From: Chitinophagaceae bacterium
GTDB lineage: Bacteria > Bacteroidota > Bacteroidia > Chitinophagales > Chitinophagaceae
Direction of reading: 5' to 3'
Assembly (NCBI GenBank): GCA_947463755.1
Contig: CANHUK010000030.1
Span: 1-9,903, forward strand
DNA: 9,903 nt
Position numbers and translations under genes: made by a program. Positions 1 to 5,330 of this stretch are shown here, one piece after another (the stretch's first letter is position 1; the number at the start of each line of letters is the position of its first letter). The notes beneath the pieces are model-generated. The model saw only the letters and a program-made list of their open reading frames with translations, had not been told where the DNA came from and did no database searches.

Positions 1-1305
1 AAGGACGTGGATCTGTACTCCGGGCTGGTTGTCGGATGCCGAGGAAAACACTTCTGATTTCGTGGAGGGGATCGTGGTGTTGGATGGGATCAGCACGGTC
101 ATCACACCACCCATGGTTTCGATGCCCAGACTAAGGGGCGTGACGTCGAGCAGTACGACATCTTTTACCTCGCCGGTGAGGACGGCCCCCTGTACTCCGG
201 CTCCTATGGCGACTGCCTCATCCGGGTTCACACTCTTATTCGGTTTTTTACCGAAGAACTTCTCCACGATCTCCTGCACTTTCGGGATACGGGTGGAACC
301 ACCTACGAGGATGACCTCATCGATCTGGGAGGCCGAAACACCGGCATCTTTGAGGGCCTGCTCGCAGGGGCGCAGGCAGCGCTCGAAGAGATTGTCCGCG
401 AGGCTCTCAAATTTTGCACGGGTCAGTTTTTTGACCAGGTGCTTGGGCACACCGTCAACCGCAGTGATGTATGGGAGGTTGACTTCTGTTTCGGATGAGG
501 AGGAGAGTTCGATCTTTGCCTTTTCTGCAGCTTCCTTCAGACGTTGAAGGGCCATGGGATCCTTGCGAAGATCGATACCTTCATCAGAACGGAATTCATC
601 CGCCAGCCAGTCCATGATCACCTTGTCGAAATCATCACCACCGAGGTGCGTGTCTCCGTTGGTGGACTTCACTTCGAAAACACCATCACCCAGGTCGAGG
701 ACGGAGATGTCGAAAGTACCTCCGCCGAGGTCAAATACGGCGATCTTACTGTCTTCGTGCTTTTTGTCAAGTCCGTATGCAAGCGCAGCTGCAGTCGGTT
801 CGTTGACGATCCGGCGGACAGTAAGTCCTGCGATCTCTCCTGCCTCCTTCGTTGCCTGACGCTGTGCGTCGTTGAAGTAGGCCGGTACCGTGATCACGGC
901 CTCGGTGACTTCATGCCCGAGATAATCCTCCGCCGTCTTCTTCATTTTCTGAAGCACCATGGCGCTGATCTCCTGGGGCGTATAGAGGCGACCGTCGATA
1001 TCGATCCTAACGGTGTTGTTATCTCCCTGGGCCACTTTGTAACTCCAATGCTTGACCTCTTCGGTCACCTCATCGAAGCGACGCCCCATGAAACGCTTCA
1101 CACTCGAAATGGTATTGATTGGGTTTGTGATGGCCTGACGCTTTGCCGGATCACCCACCTTGCGTTCTCCGTTTTTCAAGAAAGCAACTACGGAAGGCGT
1201 CGTACGGCGTCCTTCGTCGTTTGCGATAACCACAGGCTCGTTCGCCTCCATTACCGAAACGCAACTGTTCGTAGTGCCCAGATCGATTCCGATTATTTTT
1301 CCCAT
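1..1305 (-). CDS. dnaK: Chaperone protein DnaK (Hsp70), C-terminus cut by the window edge
   Basis: DnaK is the cytoplasmic ATP-dependent Hsp70 chaperone that folds and protects client proteins with DnaJ and GrpE. The 435 codons in the window begin [20 protein letters not shown]. Visible motifs are phosphate-1 DLGTT (residues 8-12), FDLGGGTFD (191-199), VGGSTRIP (334-341) and the interdomain linker VVLLDV before TPLSLGIET (about 383-397). The whole ATPase domain is therefore present, plus about 40 residues of the substrate-binding beta domain. Roughly 200 residues (rest of beta domain and helical lid) lie beyond the left edge. The ATG at 1305 matches the family N-terminus and is preceded by A-rich sequence (AAACAAACCGAAAAATC) rather than a Shine-Dalgarno site, as is common in Bacteroidota. 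The gene is monocistronic as far as visible, behind a 349-bp upstream region with a sigma-54-like element. No frameshift or missing key residue is seen. Identity is near certain. Confidence 0.98.
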   Translation of the reverse strand, partial: MGKIIGIDLGTTNSCVSVMEANEPVVIANDEGRRTTPSVVAFLKNGERKVGDPAKRQAITNPINTISSVKRFMGRRFDEVTEEVKHWSYKVAQGDNNTVRIDIDGRLYTPQEISAMVLQKMKKTAEDYLGHEVTEAVITVPAYFNDAQRQATKEAGEIAGLTVRRIVNEPTAAALAYGLDKKHEDSKIAVFDLGGGTFDISVLDLGDGVFEVKSTNGDTHLGGDDFDKVIMDWLADEFRSDEGIDLRKDPMALQRLKEAAEKAKIELSSSSETEVNLPYITAVDGVPKHLVKKLTRAKFESLADNLFERCLRPCEQALKDAGVSASQIDEVILVGGSTRIPKVQEIVEKFFGKKPNKSVNPDEAVAIGAGVQGAVLTGEVKDVVLLDVTPLSLGIETMGGVMTVLIPSNTTIPSTKSEVFSSASDNQPGVQIHVL

Positions 1306-1332
1306 GATTTTTCGGTTTGTTTGACTCTCAAT

Positions 1333-1348
1333 ATCAAGTCCTGTGCCG
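1333..1348 (-). promoter_or_regulatory. rpoN-type promoter: Candidate sigma-54 (-24/-12) promoter of dnaK
   Basis: Read on the minus strand the element is CGGCACAGGACTTGAT. Compared with the sigma-54 consensus TGGCACGnnnnTTGCW it keeps GGCAC and TTG at the exact spacing. It differs at the first base (C for T), at the less constrained seventh position (A for G), and at the C after TTG (A). A start site about 12 bp beyond the TTG would fall near 1322, leaving a short leader of roughly 17 nt before the dnaK ATG at 1305. I found no TAnnTTTG sigma-A -7 element in this intergenic region, which favours the reading. It is a motif match only, and no enhancer-binding protein gene is in the window. Confidence 0.5.
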
Positions 1349-1368
1349 AGGGGAAAAAGGTGCAATCT

Positions 1369-1440
1369 TGTCAGTTTTTTCATCAAAAGGAAGGACCACA
1401 CATGAAATTCCGTCAGTATTGTCACATCTCCGGCTGACAA
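1369..1440. promoter_or_regulatory. Cluster of TGTCA/TGACA half-sites upstream of dnaK
   Basis: TTGTCA at 1419-1424 and TGACAA at 1435-1440 form a perfect 6-bp inverted pair separated by 10 bp. A further TGTCA lies at 1369-1373 and a related CGTCAG at 1411-1416. The sites lie about 20 to 100 bp upstream of the sigma-54-like element, where a regulator or enhancer-binding protein could bind. Recurrence of the same pentamer and the inverted arrangement are direct observations; the operator role is inferred. Confidence 0.35.
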
Positions 1441-1479
1441 AACTGCGATGCACTGTGCGCCGCAGCAATTCTGAAAGAT

Positions 1480-1509
1480 CTTTAAGTGCGTGTGAACACG
1501 CATAAAAGG
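1480..1509. terminator. GC-rich hairpin, possible transcript end of the ypdA operon
   Basis: TGCGTG (1487-1492), loop TGAA (1493-1496) and CACGCA (1497-1502) form a perfect 6-bp stem with a tetraloop. Beyond a G-T pair and two mismatched positions, four more pairs extend it to 1480-1509. It is the strongest simple hairpin in the intergenic region and lies downstream of the four-gene minus-strand cluster. On the minus strand it is followed by CTTAAAG, with no proper T-run, so a classical Rho-independent terminator is not well supported. It could instead cap the transcript or bind a protein. Confidence 0.25.
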
Positions 1510-1515
1510 TTACCC

Positions 1516-1584
1516 AACTCTTGGAGAGTTCCCAACTCTTGGAGAGTTCCTAACTCTTGGAGAGTTCCTAACTCTTGGCGGGTT
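1516..1584. repeat. Four-copy 18-bp palindromic tandem repeat
   Basis: The unit is a 15-bp palindrome, AACTCTTGGAGAGTT, followed by a CCC or CCT spacer. Copies begin at 1516, 1534, 1552 and 1570, an exact 18-bp period. Copies 1 to 3 have identical 15-bp cores; copy 4 is degenerate (AACTCTTGGCGGGTT). Each core can fold AACTCT against AGAGTT over a TGG loop, and the arms of neighbouring copies can also pair across the spacer. The array as a whole can therefore form alternative hairpins on either strand. Near-complementary TTACCC (1510-1515) and GGGTTAA (1580-1586) flank it. The array is noncoding in context, between two same-strand genes. Function is unknown; an expanding intergenic element, a transcript-end structure or a protein-binding array are all possible. 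Confidence 0.9.
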
Positions 1585-1654
1585 AATCTGGATGGTGCAG
1601 CAATGGCAGGCTCAAATTGGACCGAGGAATCACAAAGCCATGAATGTAAAGTTA

Positions 1655-2623
1655 TCAGGCACGATCGCGGAGAAAATGACGGAGGATCATATCGGCATGT
1701 CCACGGGAGTTCTCGATGAACCACTTGTTGGTGCGCAGTCCCCCGCAGATGACCCCTGCGAGATAGATACCCGGCATGTTGGTCTCCATCGTAGTGGGAT
1801 CGTGCACCGGCGTCTTCATGGGATCATCACCGATCGCCACACCCATTGACGTCAACAGGGAAAAATCCGGGAGATAGCCGGTCATCGCCAGCACAAAGTC
1901 GTTCTCCAGCGTGATGATGCCATGCGGTGTGAGGATCTCCACCTCGTGCTCCCGGATATCCGTGATTTCTGATTCAAAACAGGCCTTGATCTCACCATCC
2001 CGGATGCGATTTTCAATATCGGGACGAACCCAGTATTTAACAGACTCTCTGATCGAAGGATCCCTGACCACCATGGTCACATCCGCCCCTTTTCTCCAGG
2101 TTTCCAGGGCCACATCTACGGCAGAATTTGCCGCGCCCACCACAATGATCTTCTGGCCGAAATAGGGATGCGCTTCTCGATAATAGTGATGCACCTTGGG
2201 AAGTTGCTCACCGGAAACCCCCATGAGATTGGGTATATCATAAAAGCCGGAAGCCACCACGATGGCCCTGGCATGATACTGATGTTTGTCGCTCGTCACT
2301 ACATAATACTCACCATCCGACTGCACAGATCTGACAGATTCGTACAACGAAACCTTCAGTCTCCAGTGCATCGCCACTCGCCGGTAATACTCGAGCGCCT
2401 CGGATCTGTTAGGCTTCGGTTGATGGGATATGAAAGGTACATCCCCGATCTCCAGGCGATCCGATGTCGAAAAGAAGGTCATGTTCAGCGGATAGTTGTA
2501 GATGGAATTCACCAGCGTTCCCTTCTCGACGATCCGATAACTGACATGGTTCCTTTCACAGGCGATGCCGCAGGCCAGACCAATGGGACCTGCACCGATG
2601 ATAAGCATGTCGAGCGTTTCCAT
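1655..2623 (-). CDS. ypdA: YpdA-family FAD/NAD(P)-binding oxidoreductase (putative bacillithiol-disulfide reductase)
   Basis: This is a 322-residue cytoplasmic flavoprotein of the thioredoxin-reductase-like fold, close to the usual YpdA length of about 325. An FAD-binding GAGPIG lies at residues 10-15 and a second, NADPH-type dinucleotide motif GAANSA at 163-168. The family-typical blocks SIYNYPLNMTFFSTSDRLEIGDVPF (starting near 40) and GIYLAGVI (285-292) are present. It has no CxxC redox pair, as expected for YpdA and unlike thioredoxin reductase. In Firmicutes, YpdA is linked to NADPH-dependent reduction of bacillithiol disulfide; that role is inferred here. The Cys found at residue 14 of staphylococcal YpdA is Ile here. 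The start at 2623 begins right at the Rossmann strand (METLDMLIIG) and lies 5 bp after the upstream gtrA stop. A longer frame back to 2746 would add 41 residues overlapping gtrA and is rejected. It is probably the last gene of the four-gene operon. Confidence 0.85.
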   Translation of the reverse strand: METLDMLIIGAGPIGLACGIACERNHVSYRIVEKGTLVNSIYNYPLNMTFFSTSDRLEIGDVPFISHQPKPNRSEALEYYRRVAMHWRLKVSLYESVRSVQSDGEYYVVTSDKHQYHARAIVVASGFYDIPNLMGVSGEQLPKVHHYYREAHPYFGQKIIVVGAANSAVDVALETWRKGADVTMVVRDPSIRESVKYWVRPDIENRIRDGEIKACFESEITDIREHEVEILTPHGIITLENDFVLAMTGYLPDFSLLTSMGVAIGDDPMKTPVHDPTTMETNMPGIYLAGVICGGLRTNKWFIENSRGHADMILRHFLRDRA

Positions 2624-2628
2624 GGTTG

Positions 2629-3153
2629 CTATTGACTGCGATATGACTTCACCTTGAAAGTGAAATAAGATTGGGAGAGATAACTGAACCCGACCACGAT
2701 GAATGTTGTCAGGATCTTGGCCACCGTCGGAAAAAGTCCCAGCCACTCCACGAATAGTTTCAGAAATAGATAGTTCAACAAAAGGCTGACCACTACCGTC
2801 ACCCCGTATCTAAAGAACTGTATCCGTCCGGCGATCACAGAACCCTGAAAAACAACGTATCGGTTCAGCAGGAATCCAATCGGGAATGTGATGCAGAAGG
2901 AAAGCATGAAGGCCGCGATATACGGACTGATGGAGATGAACGGCAGTCTGACGATCTGCTTATCAAAAACAAAATTGTATGAGATGAAGAATAAAAAGAT
3001 GTCGAACAGGGTGTTCGCGCCACCACATGCCGCATAGCGGAAGGTCATCCTGTTCATGAACCTCGAAAAGGGCGGGTAAAAAAAGTCTATGAATTGTTCG
3101 ATCCTCTGGGTCATTATGTGGTCGACCTGACGGTTTCTGCGAAATTCCGACAT
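2629..3153 (-). CDS. GtrA-family four-helix membrane protein
   Basis: The 174-residue protein has four hydrophobic segments at about residues 41-62, 75-98, 113-135 and 143-163. The first opens with FRYAACGGANTLFDIFLFF, the characteristic GtrA signature, and the second ends in NRYVVF, matching the conserved loop after helix 2. GtrA proteins are inner-membrane proteins associated with surface-polysaccharide or lipid glycosylation; some are thought to flip polyprenyl-phosphate-linked sugars. No glycosyltransferase partner is adjacent, so the substrate is unknown. The N-terminus of about 35 residues is polar. An internal Met14 (start at 3114) is an alternative start that would not affect the membrane domain. 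The gene follows the acyltransferase-like gene by 41 bp, and its stop is 5 bp before the ypdA start, so coupling with ypdA is likely. Confidence 0.85.
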   Translation of the reverse strand: MSEFRRNRQVDHIMTQRIEQFIDFFYPPFSRFMNRMTFRYAACGGANTLFDIFLFFISYNFVFDKQIVRLPFISISPYIAAFMLSFCITFPIGFLLNRYVVFQGSVIAGRIQFFRYGVTVVVSLLLNYLFLKLFVEWLGLFPTVAKILTTFIVVGFSYLSQSYFTFKVKSYRSQ

Positions 3154-3194
3154 TTCTCATAGAATGACCAAGTTTTTGGGTGAACGGTCATCCG

Positions 3195-4319
3195 CTACCT
3201 GAAATGCCGGATCATGGTGACGTGTCTTTTTGACGGAACAGCCCCTGTCGCTTTGTGTATGGACAGCATCTGACTGTTGAAATCACCTACCCATGAGAGT
3301 TCGAGTTCACGATAGTGACCTTTTCGTATCACGGCATCGCGGAGTTTGATGAACAGCGCGGACTCCAGCCCGATATGCCGGTAACGCTTACGTGTACCCA
3401 TGATCAATGCACGCATCCGCCTGTGTTTTCGGGTGAGCCGATGCCAGCCAAACCTGAGCTTACCACCTAAGTCGAGCCGACCATTAAGTCCATCGATCAA
3501 TTCATTTGCATCCGGCAGTACAACCAGGAAAGCGGCCGGCTGATCGTTCACATAGGCAAACCAGATCAATTCCGGATCCATGACGGCCCGCATCGACTCG
3601 AACTCCTGACGAACGGTGTCGGCATTCAGCGGCTTGAAATGATCGAAATCCTCCCAACCATCGTTGTAGATCTCTACAAAGTCGTTCGTAAATGAAGTAA
3701 GCTGTCCGGGATCAAAACATCTGAAGCTGTGTCCGGGTCTTTTGGAAACCCAATCAGCTATCCGTTCGAAACGCTCAGGCAGCGCATTGGCCACTTCGAT
3801 CCGATTGGATATCTGAACATAGTCGACCTCGAAACCCGCATCTCGAAACAACTGTTCATAGTAGGGCGGATGATAATTCATCCCGTAATATGGTCGGCTG
3901 AATCCTTCGACCAGCAGTCCCCACCACATGTGATTCTCTCCGAAATTGACAGGACCTTCCATTGATTTCATGCCCCGGTCGGCCAGCCATTTCTCCGCCT
4001 CATTAAACAGCATACGCGCCGCCACAGGATCCTGCACGCATTCAAAGAAACCACAACCACCAACACATTTGTCGGCAGCTCCTCTCCTCTGCCGGTCGAC
4101 AAAGGCAGCAATGCGACCAACGGGCAAGCCATGGTCGTCGAACAAAACCCATCGCACAGCCTCTCCATGAGCATGGGCCTGGTTTCGGGCAGGATCAAAT
4201 ACCGCCTCGATGTCCTGGTCGAGCGGACGTATCCAATGGGGATCTCCCTGATAGATGCGCTCCGATACATCAAGGAAGTTCCTGATCAATCGTCGGTTCG
4301 TGACTTCCAGGATATGCAT
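3195..4319 (-). CDS. GNAT-like acyltransferase of the YghO/BcerS-like family
   Basis: The 374-residue protein resembles the roughly 380-residue GNAT-related proteins common in Bacteroidota. Family traits visible are an N-terminal DPHWIRPLDQDIEAVFDPARNQ block (about 26-47), VGRIAAFVD (67-75), the central GPVNFGENHMWWGLLVEGF (122-140), YHPPYYEQLFRDAGFE (149-164), and a C-terminal GNAT-like half. That half includes GTRKRYRHIGLESALFIKL (308-326), resembling acyl-CoA-binding motif A, and ELSWVGDFNSQMLSIHKATGA (340-360). To my knowledge this superfamily includes the bacterial ceramide synthase bCerS of Caulobacter and E. coli YghO, so transfer of an acyl chain to a sphingoid base is one possible role. 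It is not proven here: the family is broad. I chose the ATG at 4319 because the conserved region begins at once. A longer frame back to 4454 would run into the upstream GDPD gene. No signal peptide or membrane helix is seen. Confidence 0.7.
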   Translation of the reverse strand: MHILEVTNRRLIRNFLDVSERIYQGDPHWIRPLDQDIEAVFDPARNQAHAHGEAVRWVLFDDHGLPVGRIAAFVDRQRRGAADKCVGGCGFFECVQDPVAARMLFNEAEKWLADRGMKSMEGPVNFGENHMWWGLLVEGFSRPYYGMNYHPPYYEQLFRDAGFEVDYVQISNRIEVANALPERFERIADWVSKRPGHSFRCFDPGQLTSFTNDFVEIYNDGWEDFDHFKPLNADTVRQEFESMRAVMDPELIWFAYVNDQPAAFLVVLPDANELIDGLNGRLDLGGKLRFGWHRLTRKHRRMRALIMGTRKRYRHIGLESALFIKLRDAVIRKGHYRELELSWVGDFNSQMLSIHKATGAVPSKRHVTMIRHFR

Positions 4320-4374
4320 GACCGTTAGTGCGTAATAGATTTGTGAACCGGAAGGTGAGCTCCCCGGAGGATGA

Positions 4375-5283
4375 TCAGAGAAAGAGGTCAGGATAATCTG
4401 ATATGATGCCATCCACACCGAGGTTCTTGAGCCGGAGAATGGTCTCCCGGTCATTCACTGTCCAGGGTAATACCTTTATGCCCAGCTGGTGGCAAGCCTG
4501 AACATAATCTGCCGTTACCAGTTGATAAGCGGGACTGATGGTAGATGGCTTGAAACCCAGTTCCTGCAACAGCATCTCAGGAGTGGAGCGATTACCGGCA
4601 TCGATCAGGTAGGACGCTTTGATGCGGGGAAAGGTTCGGTGGAGCACCTGAAGCGTTCTCATATCAAAAGACTGGATCGTTACTCTTTTTGATATCGTCT
4701 TTTCCTTGATCACACCCATCAGCAGGGAGATGAATTTCTCGGGGGCCGGATGATTCACGTTATCCGTGGAGGGATTGCATTTGGTCTCGATGTTGTATCG
4801 TATGGCCGGTTTTCCCTTTCTTCTGACATAAGCCTCCACGGAGTCTATCAGGTCGGATAGCAAGGGCTTAACGGCTTTTACCTTCTCCTGCCGGGGGAAC
4901 TTGGGGTGTGGTTTCATACCCACATCCCAGCGCTGTAATTCCGCGGCCGTCATCCGGTAGATGATAAATTTACGCTGATCGCCCGGCTGAATGTATCTGC
5001 CTTCCGGATCGGTTGAAATGTCTGCATTCATGTAAGGATCATGAGATACGATCACTTTCCCGTCAGCACTGATGACCACATCCATCTCAAGAGTCGTCAC
5101 CCCGAGATCGATGGCCCTGTACATTGCGGCAATGGTGTTTTCCGGCATCAGTCCCCGGCATCCGCGATGGCCTTGGGCATCAAAGGCTTTTCGCTGTGCG
5201 AAGGTGTCGGTATAAATGGCTGTCATGAGGAGGAATATCGTGATGATGACCGATCCTGCCGTCAGGGTCTTGCTACTCTTCAT
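4375..5283 (-). CDS. Exported glycerophosphodiester phosphodiesterase (GDPD family)
   Basis: The enzyme hydrolyses glycerophosphodiesters, from deacylated phospholipids, to glycerol-3-phosphate and an alcohol. The 302-residue protein begins with a signal peptide: a basic MKSSK start, a hydrophobic core at about 9-23, and probable cleavage near TFAQ (27-30). It is therefore probably periplasmic. The GDPD TIM-barrel motifs occur in order: GHRG (38-41), PENT (47-50), EMD with Glu66 and Asp68 for metal, HDP with His81, NIETK (164-168), QSFD (204-207), PWTVND (273-278) and DGIISDYPD (291-299). The catalytic set looks complete. The ATG at 5283 fits the signal peptide. It is the first gene of a four-gene minus-strand cluster and diverges from argS across 47 bp. 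The next gene begins 55 bp downstream. The substrate head group cannot be told from sequence. Confidence 0.93.
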   Translation of the reverse strand: MKSSKTLTAGSVIITIFLLMTAIYTDTFAQRKAFDAQGHRGCRGLMPENTIAAMYRAIDLGVTTLEMDVVISADGKVIVSHDPYMNADISTDPEGRYIQPGDQRKFIIYRMTAAELQRWDVGMKPHPKFPRQEKVKAVKPLLSDLIDSVEAYVRRKGKPAIRYNIETKCNPSTDNVNHPAPEKFISLLMGVIKEKTISKRVTIQSFDMRTLQVLHRTFPRIKASYLIDAGNRSTPEMLLQELGFKPSTISPAYQLVTADYVQACHQLGIKVLPWTVNDRETILRLKNLGVDGIISDYPDLFL

Positions 5284-5290
5284 AGTCTAA

Positions 5291-5298
5291 TAAATGTA
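5291..5298 (-). promoter_or_regulatory. Candidate Bacteroidota -7 element for the GDPD operon
   Basis: On the minus strand this reads TACATTTA, again TAnnTTTG except for the last base, and lies 7 bp upstream of the GDPD start codon at 5283. Such a close position implies a nearly leaderless transcript. It mirrors the argS -7 candidate across the palindrome centre. The match is short, so confidence is low. Confidence 0.3.
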
Positions 5299-5305
5299 CG
5301 AATCG

Positions 5306-5313
5306 TACCTTTA
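5306..5313 (+). promoter_or_regulatory. Candidate Bacteroidota -7 element for argS
   Basis: TACCTTTA matches the Bacteroidota -7 consensus TAnnTTTG at all but the last base. It ends 17 bp before the argS ATG, giving a short leader. I see no convincing TTTG-type -33 element at the usual spacing, so the call rests on one box and its location. Confidence 0.4.
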
Positions 5314-5330
5314 CCAGCAATCATTGAAGC

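Larger units (their letters stand above)
1306..1654. other. 349-bp intergenic region between the ypdA-like gene and dnaK
   Basis: The region separates the 3' end of the ypdA-like gene from the dnaK start, both on the minus strand. Three blocks are visible. Nearest dnaK are the sigma-54-like element and TGTCA half-sites (1333-1440). In the middle is a GC-rich hairpin (1480-1509). Nearest ypdA is the 18-bp palindromic repeat array (1516-1584). The remaining about 70 bp (1585-1654) shows no motif I can name. Small open frames cross the region on both strands, but they owe their length to the stop-free 18-bp repeat and I do not regard them as genes. Confidence 0.8.
5291..5313. promoter_or_regulatory. 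23-bp near-perfect palindrome in the divergent GDPD/argS promoter region
   Basis: The sequence is symmetric about base 5302. Ten of eleven base pairs match, and the only mismatch is 5295 against 5309. The inner 13 bp, GTACGAATCGTAC (5296-5308), is perfect. It sits in the middle of the 47-bp gap between two divergently transcribed genes and overlaps candidate -7 elements on both strands. It could be an operator for a dimeric regulator, or its outer arms could simply be two mirrored -7 elements. Confidence 0.6.

Noticed and set aside
544..1437. 297-codon open frame on the plus strand, antisense to dnaK
   Set aside because: Long antisense frames are a known by-product of dnaK codon use. The minus-strand DnaK protein explains the region fully and this translation shows no domain.
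1482..1724. Small open frames on both strands encoding six-residue repeats (LGTLQE and NSWRVP types)
   Set aside because: The 18-bp palindromic repeat is a multiple of three without stops, so it keeps frames open on both strands. The frames extend into unrelated intergenic sequence or the ypdA 3' end.
3164..3191. ATGACC / GGTCAT inverted repeat in the 41-bp gap upstream of gtrA
   Set aside because: The arms are only 6 bp with a 16-base spacer and do not extend. It is short enough to be chance and has no T-run for a terminator.
4323..4333. CGTTAGTGCGT shared between this intergenic gap and 8025-8035
   Set aside because: An 11-bp match between two places in 10 kb is expected by chance many times over, and the flanks do not match.
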